Below are positions 7,392 through 14,633 of a DNA stretch of 20,865 nt, in pieces (the stretch's first letter is position 1; the number at the start of each line of letters is the position of its first letter). This DNA is from Nitrospira sp. GTDB taxonomy: Bacteria; Nitrospirota; Nitrospiria; Nitrospirales; Nitrospiraceae. The stretch spans positions 1 through 20,865 of the forward strand of contig JABMDG010000030.1 of assembly GCA_015904045.1 (NCBI GenBank). The letters run 5' to 3'. Under the pieces are notes generated by a model that saw nothing but the letters and a program-made list of their open reading frames with translations, ran no database searches and was not told the DNA's origin. Made by a program: the position numbers and the translations under genes.

Positions 7392-8084
7392 CTACCTCAC
7401 CACCCGATAGGCTTGAGCGAGTCGATGGGGACTGACTCCTAACCAGTACAGGAACCGCAAGGTCCACATCAAGAGGATGGTTCTCAGAGGTCCTTGCGCC
7501 TCCCACCGTCGAAACGAAGTGATAACGGTGTCTCTGAGCGTTGCGATCCGTCCGGTTCGCTTCAGGCGCCGGCTGAAGTCGATGTCTTCCATGAGCGGGA
7601 TATCCGCGAAGCCGCCCAGCTGCTCGAATACCTGGCGGCGAACGAAGAGGGCTTGATCGCCGGTGGAAATCCCCGTCAGGCGCGATCGGCGGTTCATGAA
7701 CGCACTGATGATCCGGCTCCACACGGAAGCACTGTCGAATCGCACGTCGAAGCGTCCGCCGACCACCGTGGGGTCGGCGAAGGCCGAGTCAATGATTCGT
7801 CCGGTATGTTCCGGCAACTGCGTGTCGGCGTGGAGAAACAGCAGCACATCGCCCCGGCTTGCCTTGGCTCCTTCATTCATCTGGCGCGCACGGCCTCGTG
7901 GAGCTGTGATGAGCTGTGCATGGGGCACGTCGGCGCAAAAGGTCTGGGTCATGGGGACCGTGAGGTCTGTACTCCCTCCATCGACTACGATGAGTTCGCC
8001 CACCTGCAACGCTGACGTATGCGCCAAGGTTTGTGCCAAAACGGCTTCTTCATTGAGTGTGGGGATGATGACGGAGATTGTCAT
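7392..8084 (-). CDS. Family 2 glycosyltransferase, TIGR04283-type
   Basis: A 230-residue GT-A glycosyltransferase without an N-terminal membrane anchor. Visible motifs are 'SVIIPTLNEE' at 4-13, 'VVDGGSTD' at 33-40 (nucleotide-sugar binding), 'GRARQMNEG' at 64-72 and 'LHADTQLP' at 84-91 (the metal-binding DxD-like site). Later 'TGDQALFVRR' and 'MEDIDFSRRLK' supply the ED acceptor/base region. The C-terminal tail is hydrophobic and may touch the membrane. The gene directly precedes the TIGR04282 partner with a gap of only three bases, so the two are probably co-translated. A gap of 132 bp separates it from the upstream membrane-protein gene. The acceptor is unknown. Confidence 0.9.
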   Translation of the reverse strand: MTISVIIPTLNEEAVLAQTLAHTSALQVGELIVVDGGSTDLTVPMTQTFCADVPHAQLITAPRGRARQMNEGAKASRGDVLLFLHADTQLPEHTGRIIDSAFADPTVVGGRFDVRFDSASVWSRIISAFMNRRSRLTGISTGDQALFVRRQVFEQLGGFADIPLMEDIDFSRRLKRTGRIATLRDTVITSFRRWEAQGPLRTILLMWTLRFLYWLGVSPHRLAQAYRVVR

Positions 8085-8216
8085 CGGTGCAGGATGGCGA
8101 TCAAGGCGTCGGGCTTCGTTCTCACGTCATTCAGAGGCTCGATGTATACGAAACATACACCTCGCCTCTTCATTCGTTGCGGCCTTGCCGGACACCTTGT
8201 TGGCCATCCTGCGAGC

Positions 8217-8636
8217 TCATGGTGTGGGTTTCTTCGGCTCGTTGAACATAAAATACATGACGATGACCACGGTGCCCCAGAAAATGACCTGCTTGTGCCA
8301 GAATAGAATCTCGCCGAACTGGAGAAAGCCCAGCGCAATCGCGATGGCTCCAATCGTGACTCCCCATCGAAGCAGGGGATGCTCCATGACGGCGTTGGCC
8401 CAGATGGCCAGCCCACCGAAGTACAAGAGCATGGCCACGACGCCGCTCAACTCGAATCCGCCGCTGATCGACAGAAAGATCTGCAAGAAACCCAGAAACA
8501 TGAAGGCCGTGCCGACCATCTTGCCCAGCACGCGCATGTGGTGGTCGCTGCCGCTGTCCTCCCGGTCTGGTGGAGCAGGATGATGCACGGGCGGGCGCGT
8601 CTGGTCCGGTGGAGTGGGAGCGTCGGGCGGTGTCAT
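8217..8636 (-). CDS. Four-helix inner-membrane protein of unknown function
   Basis: I do not recognise the family. The 139-residue protein starts with a proline- and acid-rich soluble segment (about residues 1-35), followed by four predicted membrane helices at about 37-57, 62-82, 90-110 and 114-132, and a short charged end 'FNEPKKPTP'. Helix-rich composition with few charged residues between helices suggests a small integral membrane protein. It begins only three bases after the stop of the dCTP deaminase gene, so it is almost certainly cotranscribed. About 130 bp without an evident gene follow before the glycosyltransferase start. There is no catalytic motif. Confidence 0.78.
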   Translation of the reverse strand: MTPPDAPTPPDQTRPPVHHPAPPDREDSGSDHHMRVLGKMVGTAFMFLGFLQIFLSISGGFELSGVVAMLLYFGGLAIWANAVMEHPLLRWGVTIGAIAIALGFLQFGEILFWHKQVIFWGTVVIVMYFMFNEPKKPTP

Positions 8637-8639
8637 GAC

Positions 8640-9797
8640 TTAGGCCTTGAAGTGTTTGCTGAGCGTCAATGCTTGCTGCTGATAGGATGAGCCGAGGCCG
8701 ACTCCGTATAACTGTTCCGGCGCGTCCTGCATGCGGTCGTAGACGACTTTGAAAAACGTCTGCCCATCGTGAATCAAGAAGGGCACGTCGTGGGGCCGCA
8801 CTTCGAGGACGACCTGCGTTCCCTTGATTTCCCCTCTCGCGCCATAGCCGAATCCCGGGTCGAAGAATCCCGCATAGTGGGTCCGCAGTTCCCCGCAAGC
8901 CGCCTCATAGGCGACCATCTCGGCGGCGTAGCCGGCCGGCACACGGATTCGCTCTTTCGATGCGAGGATATAGAACTCTTCCGGTTCCAACAGCAGGCTG
9001 TCGTGTCGATGCCGGTGGAGCGGCTCCCAGAAATCCCCGGCGGCGTAATGGCCGACTTTGGCAAGGTCAATGACGTGGCTGTTCTTTTTTGCGCGATAAC
9101 CGATGACGCGGGAATCGGTCCGGTCGTCCCCCTTGAGGTCGATGCGGAGGAACAGTCCGTGCTCAGCGCGAAAATCACGGCTGCCTACGGCTTTCCTGGA
9201 CGGATCATTGTGATAGAGCAACGGCGTGCGCCGGTGCAGCGTGCGCAGCATCGTGTCTGTGACGGTGGCGTCGCCGCGGACGAATCGGATTTGGTTGAGC
9301 GATTGTCCGGTGCGTACCTTGATGGCGAAGGAACGGGGGACCACTTCCAAAAACAACGGGCCTTGGTACCCGGCGCGGATTTCATCGAATCCGGCGTTGA
9401 GATCGGTGACGATACGAGTGAACACGTCCAGCCGGCCGGTGGTGCTTTTCGGATTGGCCCGCGCCCGGATGGTTTTCGGGAGTTTCAAAGTCTCCAACAA
9501 GGGCACCAGATAGACGTGGCCTTTTTCCAGAATGGCTCCGTCGGTCAAATCCATCTCATACATCACGAGATCGGATTGGTAAAAATCAAGCACGTTGAGG
9601 CGGGAGGAGATCGTCGAGAGCTCCGGCAAGAAACTGCTGATCAATCGGTAGGCTTTGCGTCCGAGCCGGAGGTCGAGGCTGGCCGGCTGGATTTGCCGGT
9701 CTTCGACCGCAGGGGACGCGGCGATGACCTGACTGGTGATCAGCCGCTTGATGTCCTGATACGGGAGGATGCCCGCATGGGGCGATGCAGTCTTCAC
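8640..9797 (-). CDS. dcd: 2'-Deoxycytidine 5'-triphosphate deaminase, long (DCD_C) form
   Basis: The protein matches the double-length dCTP deaminase family (about 365 residues, two dUTPase-like halves). It would convert dCTP to dUTP for dTMP synthesis. Visible are 'IQPASLDLRLG' near residues 36-46 and 'NPKSTTGRLDVF' near 115-126, the equivalent of the nucleotide-binding RSS..GR motif. The C-terminal half has 'YAAEMVAYEAACGELRTHYA' and 'GFFDPGFGYG', again typical of the fold. I chose the GTG at 9797 because it overlaps the upstream KamA stop in a GTGA arrangement; an in-frame ATG eight codons earlier (9821) lies inside KamA and is the alternative. The next gene starts three bases after its stop. 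Confidence 0.9.
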   Translation of the reverse strand: MKTASPHAGILPYQDIKRLITSQVIAASPAVEDRQIQPASLDLRLGRKAYRLISSFLPELSTISSRLNVLDFYQSDLVMYEMDLTDGAILEKGHVYLVPLLETLKLPKTIRARANPKSTTGRLDVFTRIVTDLNAGFDEIRAGYQGPLFLEVVPRSFAIKVRTGQSLNQIRFVRGDATVTDTMLRTLHRRTPLLYHNDPSRKAVGSRDFRAEHGLFLRIDLKGDDRTDSRVIGYRAKKNSHVIDLAKVGHYAAGDFWEPLHRHRHDSLLLEPEEFYILASKERIRVPAGYAAEMVAYEAACGELRTHYAGFFDPGFGYGARGEIKGTQVVLEVRPHDVPFLIHDGQTFFKVVYDRMQDAPEQLYGVGLGSSYQQQALTLSKHFKA

Positions 9798-10987
9798 AGG
9801 TCGTCCGCGTCTCCGCCGCAACTATTGCCCCAGGATGCATAGCCGTCACGGTCTGGATAGCTGTCGCCGCAGGCCACTAACTCTTCCGGCGAGTTGTCAT
9901 GCGGTGACCGGGCACCGACCATGGGGAGTTCACGCCGGATATCGGGAGTGGGTTGCGGGTAATGGAAGGTCTTGTTCTCGTAGTTCCGGAGCACGGCTCC
10001 CTCTTCGTCCAGATGGACCAGGTAGTCGGCCGGTAAGAGGGGAATTTTGCCGCCGCCGCCCGGCGCATCGATTACGAAATGGGGCACTGCCATGCCGCTC
10101 GTGTGACCTTGGAGCGCCTTGATAATGGTCAAGCCGGTTTCGACCGTGGTGCGAAAATGATTCGTGCCCTTGGTCAGATCGGCTTGATAGAGGTAGTAGG
10201 GCTTCACCCGCGCGAGCAGCAGCTGATGCATGAGTCGTTTCATGATTTCCGGGTCGTCGTTGACGCCTTTGAGTAGAACGGTCTGCGCGCCCAGCGGAAC
10301 GCCGGCATCGGCCAACATGCCGCAGGCAGCTTTTACTTCCGGCGTCAGCTCATCGGGGTGATTGAAGTGCAGGTTCATATAGATCGGGTGGTACTTCTTC
10401 ACGATCTCACAGAGTTTAGGGGTGATGCGCTGCGGCAACGTACCGGGCACTCGCGAGCCGATACGGATCAGCTCCAAATGTGGAATGGTCCGAAGGGATT
10501 TAAACACGCGTTCGAGGAGATAATCGGGCAACAACAAGGGATCGCCGCCGGACAGAATGACGTCGCGGACTTCGGTGTGTTCCCGAAGGTAGGCGATGGC
10601 CCGGTCCAATTCGCCTTTCTTGAGGAAGCCCGGTTTCCCCACCAGCCGTTTTCTTGTACAGAACCGGCAATAGATCGGACACTGATTCGTGACCATGAGC
10701 AGCACCCGGTCCGGGTATCGGTGGACCAAGTGCGGCACGGGGCTCATGAGGTCTTCTTCCAGCGGGTCGTCTTCTGCCTCGAGATCGGCCAATTCGGCCA
10801 TTTCGGGGATGACCTGCTTCCAGATCGCATCGCCCTTCTCTTTGATGGTACCCAGCACGGTCGGGGTGATCCGCATTGGGTACGGGCCGACGATGGCACG
10901 GAGTTCTTCTTCATCGACGCCAAACCGTTCGGCGAGTTCCTTCGGCTTGACGATGCTCTTGGCGAGAATCTGTTTCCAGTCTTCCAT
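9794..10987 (-). CDS. kamA: KamA-family lysine 2,3-aminomutase
   Basis: A PLP- and SAM-dependent radical enzyme that interconverts L-lysine and L-beta-lysine. The 4Fe-4S ligands are Cys103, Cys107 and Cys110 ('CPIYCRFC'). 'LSGGDPLLLPD' lies near 145-155, and 'DAPGGGGK' ends with Lys314, the PLP lysine. By spacing from that lysine, Asp270 and Asp307 correspond to the two aspartates that bind the lysine side chain in clostridial KAM (Asp293 and Asp330), which favours true lysine specificity. The length (397 residues) is normal for short bacterial KamA. GAGGGGCG precedes the ATG. The upstream neighbour is a glutaredoxin-like gene 11 bp away and the stop overlaps dcd. No ablB-like acetyltransferase is seen in the window. 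EpmB, which modifies EF-P, is a shorter relative and less likely. Confidence 0.9.
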   Translation of the reverse strand: MEDWKQILAKSIVKPKELAERFGVDEEELRAIVGPYPMRITPTVLGTIKEKGDAIWKQVIPEMAELADLEAEDDPLEEDLMSPVPHLVHRYPDRVLLMVTNQCPIYCRFCTRKRLVGKPGFLKKGELDRAIAYLREHTEVRDVILSGGDPLLLPDYLLERVFKSLRTIPHLELIRIGSRVPGTLPQRITPKLCEIVKKYHPIYMNLHFNHPDELTPEVKAACGMLADAGVPLGAQTVLLKGVNDDPEIMKRLMHQLLLARVKPYYLYQADLTKGTNHFRTTVETGLTIIKALQGHTSGMAVPHFVIDAPGGGGKIPLLPADYLVHLDEEGAVLRNYENKTFHYPQPTPDIRRELPMVGARSPHDNSPEELVACGDSYPDRDGYASWGNSCGGDADDL

Positions 10988-10998
10988 GAAATCGCCCC

Positions 10999-11334
10999 TC
11001 AGTTGATCCTGCAGGAAGGATGGTCGTCGTCTTCGCCCAGCTGGTCGGGCGACGTGCGGGTCTGAGAGAGGAACTTCCCTGTAGCGCGTTTCGCCCCGCC
11101 CTGCCCGTGCTGTTCATCCAGATAGGCCAGTATGTCGGCAGTTTCAGTCAATATGAGATCGCCGTCTTTCAGCACCGGCACGTAATACTGACCGGACACG
11201 TCGTAGACCTGCTTTCGCATCGACCTGCTATCGGGAACAATAATGTCCTCGTAGTCGAGTCTTAAGTCGGCCAGTTTGCGACGAACGACGTGGCAATCAG
11301 GGCACCACTCAACATGGTAGAGCGTGAGCGCCAT
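10999..11334 (-). CDS. Glutaredoxin-like protein with GST N-terminal fold
   Basis: The 111-residue protein has an N-terminal thioredoxin-fold domain of the glutaredoxin/GST-N type. The redox motif CPDC is at residues 11-14 and the cis-Pro segment is 'YYVPVLKDGD' near 50-59. 'TETADILAYLDE' (about 63-74) is the conserved glutathione-binding end. The remaining 35 residues are polar and not conserved-looking. It may reduce disulfides or glutathione adducts, but no target is visible. It sits 11 bp before kamA and 68 bp after the ATP-grasp gene, in the same orientation, so it is likely cotranscribed. Cytoplasmic; no signal peptide. Confidence 0.82.
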   Translation of the reverse strand: MALTLYHVEWCPDCHVVRRKLADLRLDYEDIIVPDSRSMRKQVYDVSGQYYVPVLKDGDLILTETADILAYLDEQHGQGGAKRATGKFLSQTRTSPDQLGEDDDHPSCRIN

Positions 11335-11402
11335 AACAGGATTCGTCGGTCGTCAGTCATCAATCGGTGATCCAGCCGAAACGCGGCTTTATGCCGGTTG
11401 CG

Positions 11403-12986
11403 TTACGATTGATGAGTGGTGCTCGACGCGTGACCTCCTTGCCGGGCATCAGACGAGACGGCGCACGGTACCATGATTGCGTCCTTCATCCCGTGAATGA
11501 CTTTTTTGTCCGCCGGACAGACTGTGGCCAGGATACCAGCCAGCTCCACCGTTTCGCCAGTGAGGAAATAATAGGGCGAGAGCCGCGCCCGCCCGGCCAT
11601 GCGGACCAACCTGCCGGTTCCCTCGTCCAGATAGTCCAACTCGAACAGTCGGCCCTTATGAAATTCTTGCACCAGGTAGGGCGTGGTCTGGAACGATGCC
11701 AGCGCGTGCTGGAGGGCGCCGGCCCATTCAGTCTGCGGCAGGTCATGTCCAATCGAGACGCCTCGGCTGCCCCACGCGAGTTCTGAGAATCCGGAGGGTT
11801 TGATCACAAAGTGCCGTTCCTTCTGGGTAGCGGTTTCCAGATCGCTCCAATTCGCAACCGCGCGTTCTCCGATGTGGAGGCCCGGGATCGTGGCCGTGGG
11901 AGGAATCGGCGAGGGGTCGAGCAGCCAGGTTTTCGGCATCATGGCCGTTAGATGAAGAAAGCAGTCCGGGCCGAGTTCCTTCTTCCAGTAGGAATGCAAG
12001 ACGGGATGATGCAGCAAGGCAAAGGCCGATTTTTCCTCCAGCGCCGGCTTATAAGGCGGCGTCACTGCCACCCAATCTTTCTTCACAGCGTATTGAACCA
12101 ATTCGGCCTTGGGTATGTTCAGCAGGTCGAACAGTTCGTAGAACCGATACACGAGACCGATGGCTTGGTCGCCGCTGTCCGTGGGGAGGCGCAGCCCGTC
12201 TTCCGTAAAGCGGATCTCGCGCGGCTCGACGCACCAGACCGGCAATCCCTGTTGGCGGAGTTGCGCGGCCAGCCATGTCATTTCCGGTCGGTAGTCCTTG
12301 GCTTCCTCGGACACCACGATGGCCACGCAGCCGGCGTGTTGTCCCTGGGCCGATCGGAGCATTGAGGCATAACCTCGCACCATTCCGTCCCGGCCCCCGA
12401 CAAGGTCATAACAGGACTGAGGACGGGGGACTGAGGGCTGAGGTGCAAGATCGGCGTAGATCCGGCTCATCGCCGCAGTCAGGCCGATGCCGCCGGGCAC
12501 GGAATCCAGTTCGGTAATGACCATCCCGTCTTGGGTCGGAATCACGTCCGGTCTGATGACGTGCGGCACCGAGTCCCGAAACCGCTTCATGCGACTGTAG
12601 TTCACCAGCGCGTCCGGTTTGCCTTGATCGAGCCAGCCTGCCACCCAAGCCGGCTGGTTTCCCTTGACGCTCTCATAATAGAGGCGGTTCAGCGCCCGGT
12701 AAAACGACAGGAGTTGCGGGCCCAGCTGAGTAAAGAATCTCAACTGGTCTTGTGGCAGAATCAACGGGGTCGGGCTGATTCGCCACGATGCGGTCGTTTG
12801 TGGAGTGGAGGGGACATCCTCAGGTGCCTCACCTACAGACGAAGCGAACAGGTTGGCTGCGTACAATCCTGCACGAACGGCAGCGCAGCGGCTGAGTGCC
12901 AGTTCAGTCTGCGGCGGGGGACACAACGGCTCAGTCTGTGCCAATGAGAGAATCCTTTGCTTGGTCGAGACCCCCGCAGATTTCAA
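11403..12986 (-). CDS. Putative ATP-grasp enzyme, hypothetical
   Basis: A 527-residue soluble protein that I cannot assign to a named enzyme. 'VITELDSVPGGIGLT' (156-170) resembles the metal-binding segment of permuted ATP-grasp proteins. 'HFVIKPSGFSELAWGSRG' and 'YLVQEFHKGRLFELDYLD', near the C-terminus, look like the nucleotide-binding lysine strand and the following acidic strand of an ATP-grasp fold. The family forms peptide-like bonds using ATP, so a ligase role is plausible but unproven. The start is a TTG at 12986; no in-frame ATG exists near the beginning, so the N-terminus is uncertain. Residues 182-191 are encoded by a heptamer repeat (12416-12443) that looks like an in-frame insertion. 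It is the first gene of the train and is transcribed divergently from the YkgJ/DUF2156 gene. Confidence 0.7.
   Translation of the reverse strand: MKSAGVSTKQRILSLAQTEPLCPPPQTELALSRCAAVRAGLYAANLFASSVGEAPEDVPSTPQTTASWRISPTPLILPQDQLRFFTQLGPQLLSFYRALNRLYYESVKGNQPAWVAGWLDQGKPDALVNYSRMKRFRDSVPHVIRPDVIPTQDGMVITELDSVPGGIGLTAAMSRIYADLAPQPSVPRPQSCYDLVGGRDGMVRGYASMLRSAQGQHAGCVAIVVSEEAKDYRPEMTWLAAQLRQQGLPVWCVEPREIRFTEDGLRLPTDSGDQAIGLVYRFYELFDLLNIPKAELVQYAVKKDWVAVTPPYKPALEEKSAFALLHHPVLHSYWKKELGPDCFLHLTAMMPKTWLLDPSPIPPTATIPGLHIGERAVANWSDLETATQKERHFVIKPSGFSELAWGSRGVSIGHDLPQTEWAGALQHALASFQTTPYLVQEFHKGRLFELDYLDEGTGRLVRMAGRARLSPYYFLTGETVELAGILATVCPADKKVIHGMKDAIMVPCAVSSDARQGGHASSTTHQS
12416..12443. repeat. Four-unit ACTGAGG heptamer repeat inside the ATP-grasp gene
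   Basis: Units read ACTGAGG, ACGGGGG, ACTGAGG, GCTGAGG on the plus strand. They encode a Pro/Gln/Ser-rich piece (about residues 182-191, 'PQPSVPRPQS') in the minus-strand protein. The pattern, including the final G-starting unit, matches 7347-7374. Confidence 0.8.
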
Positions 12987-13022
12987 CGCGGCGTGCGTCG
13001 AATGCTAACACGCACTGTATGG

Positions 13023-13050
13023 CTCCACAAGGGGCTTGGGCTTTGTGGAG
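13023..13050. promoter_or_regulatory. Inverted repeat in the divergent promoter region
   Basis: CTCCACAA at 13023-13030 is the exact reverse complement of TTGTGGAG at 13043-13050, with a 12-base G-rich loop. It lies between the divergent ATP-grasp and YkgJ/DUF2156 starts, so it could be an operator or a leader hairpin. No clear -10/-35 pair was found. Confidence 0.35.
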
Positions 13051-13090
13051 GTTGCCATCCTTCAGGGTGTGGCATGAATGAATGTGAGCC

Positions 13091-14629
13091 ATGCTTGCCA
13101 CGATGTGGCATGCGTCGTATGATGGGCCGATGGGTCTCCTTGTAGCGGAGTCCGAACCATCCGTGGTCGCGCCGAAATCACTGCCTCAATTGGTGCCCAA
13201 CGCCGCCTGTTTCCGCTGCGACGTCTGTTGCCGTTTCCCTGAAGCCGACAGCTTTCTGCGCCCCTATTTTGCCGGGCAAGAAATTGCCGCGGCGGTGGCG
13301 CACGGCCTGCCTCGTGAGTCCTTTCCAGACGAGTCCGGTTCACAGATCGATCTCAGGCCCAATCCATCGGGAGAAGGGTACGTCTGTCCTGCCTTCGATT
13401 CAACGACAGGCCGATGCGGGATTTATGAGGTCCGTCCGCTGGACTGCCGGCTGTACCCCTTGGCTCTCATGTGGGATGCGGCATGCAAAGGCGTTGTGTT
13501 GGGGTGGGATACCAAGTGCCCATTTCTGAGAGACACGGCTTCCGATACAATTGCCGCGCACGCAGAACGGGTTGCCGGTGAGCTGGCGACCGAAGACATC
13601 GTCGAGATGTTGGTTGCCAATCCTCGATTGATCGGACGATTCCAGGACGATGTCGTGATCGTGCAGCCTCTCCCGCAGCTCACGGCCCGGTTGAAGAAGG
13701 CACATCCCGATCCCCGACTGCAGCCTCTGACCCCGTCGGATGCTCCGCGATTCGTACAGGCACTGGAACGGGCAGGACTGCTTGCCGATGACGCGCTGGC
13801 CGCCTATGGGTTCCCATACCATTTCATCTGGACATCGGTGCTGCCCTCCTGGTGGATTGAATCACACGAGACGTTCTTCTTGTTCTCCCGATCTCCTGAC
13901 GGGTGGTTCATGCCGCTCCTTCCGCTGGGGGCGGGACCGCTGGACGATGCCGTGCGGGAAGCGTTCCAGTTGATGCAGGAGTGGAACGGGCCCTCGCCGG
14001 TCAACCGAGTTGAGAATGTGATGGGCCCGCAGAAACGGGCGTTGGAACGAAGTGGCTTTCAGTTCCGGCCGAAGGAGGCCGACTATCTCTATCCCGCCGA
14101 GGCGCTGGTGCGGTTGGCGGGCGATCGGTACAAGTCCCAGCGGGCGTTGTGCAACCGTGTAGAGCGCGAACACGCGATCACGGTCGATCCGTATCGTGCG
14201 CATCACCGGACCGGCTGTCTCGCGCTGCATGATTTATGGTCGTCGCAGAAATTGAGCAAGGAGCACCAGTCTCATGATTCGATGGGGCGACTGCTGCTTG
14301 AGGACGCCAAGGGTGCGCATGGCCGCGTCCTGGCCGAACCTGAGCGGATCGGTCTGTCAGGGACGGTGGCCGTCATGGACCAACGAATCATTGCGTATAC
14401 GTTCGGCTATTGGCTGACGCCACGCACCTGGTGTGTCCTGCTGGAGGTCGCGGATCGATCCATCGCCGGCTTGGCTCAATGGGTGTTCCGCGATACCTGC
14501 CGCACTGCGCTCAATAGAGGGGCCACCTCGATCAATGCCATGGATGACGCCGGACTTCCCGGCCTGCGCGAAGCCAAACGGGCCTATCGCCCAAGGACGC
14601 TGATCGAGAACTGGGTGTTGAAGGGATGA
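13091..14629 (+). CDS. YkgJ cysteine-cluster / DUF2156 fusion protein
   Basis: Two domains are fused. The N-terminal part (about 35-200) is a YkgJ-type metal-binding region with Cys40, Cys43, Cys46 and Cys47 (CxxCxxCC), followed by Cys99, Cys109 and Cys119 in the family pattern 'CPAF...CGIYEVRPLDCRLYP', which probably holds zinc or an iron-sulfur cluster. The C-terminal part (about 230-512) resembles DUF2156 (PF09924), the GNAT-like domain of phosphatidylglycerol lysyltransferase, with 'YPAEALVRLAGDRYKSQR' as the clearest element. Both parts are in one frame without a break. The start is uncertain: the ATG at 13091 or that at 13130; neither has a strong Shine-Dalgarno sequence. The next gene starts four bases after the stop. 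A role in transferring aminoacyl groups is suggested by the fold, not shown. Confidence 0.82.
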   Translation: MLATMWHASYDGPMGLLVAESEPSVVAPKSLPQLVPNAACFRCDVCCRFPEADSFLRPYFAGQEIAAAVAHGLPRESFPDESGSQIDLRPNPSGEGYVCPAFDSTTGRCGIYEVRPLDCRLYPLALMWDAACKGVVLGWDTKCPFLRDTASDTIAAHAERVAGELATEDIVEMLVANPRLIGRFQDDVVIVQPLPQLTARLKKAHPDPRLQPLTPSDAPRFVQALERAGLLADDALAAYGFPYHFIWTSVLPSWWIESHETFFLFSRSPDGWFMPLLPLGAGPLDDAVREAFQLMQEWNGPSPVNRVENVMGPQKRALERSGFQFRPKEADYLYPAEALVRLAGDRYKSQRALCNRVEREHAITVDPYRAHHRTGCLALHDLWSSQKLSKEHQSHDSMGRLLLEDAKGAHGRVLAEPERIGLSGTVAVMDQRIIAYTFGYWLTPRTWCVLLEVADRSIAGLAQWVFRDTCRTALNRGATSINAMDDAGLPGLREAKRAYRPRTLIENWVLKG

Positions 14630-14633
14630 ACGC

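Noticed and set aside
6636..8084. Arsenosugar biosynthesis operon
   Set aside because: The TIGR04282/TIGR04283 pair is named from such loci, but no ArsM or ArsS gene is present, so the role is not supported.
7663..8583. Plus-strand open frame of 306 codons
   Set aside because: It runs antisense across the glycosyltransferase and membrane-protein genes and resembles no family.
8769..9842. Plus-strand open frame of 357 codons
   Set aside because: It is exactly antisense to the well-supported dCTP deaminase, has no recognisable domain, and is a GC-rich shadow frame.
10358..11065. Plus-strand open frame of 235 codons
   Set aside because: It is antisense to kamA and the glutaredoxin-like gene, both of which have clear motifs.
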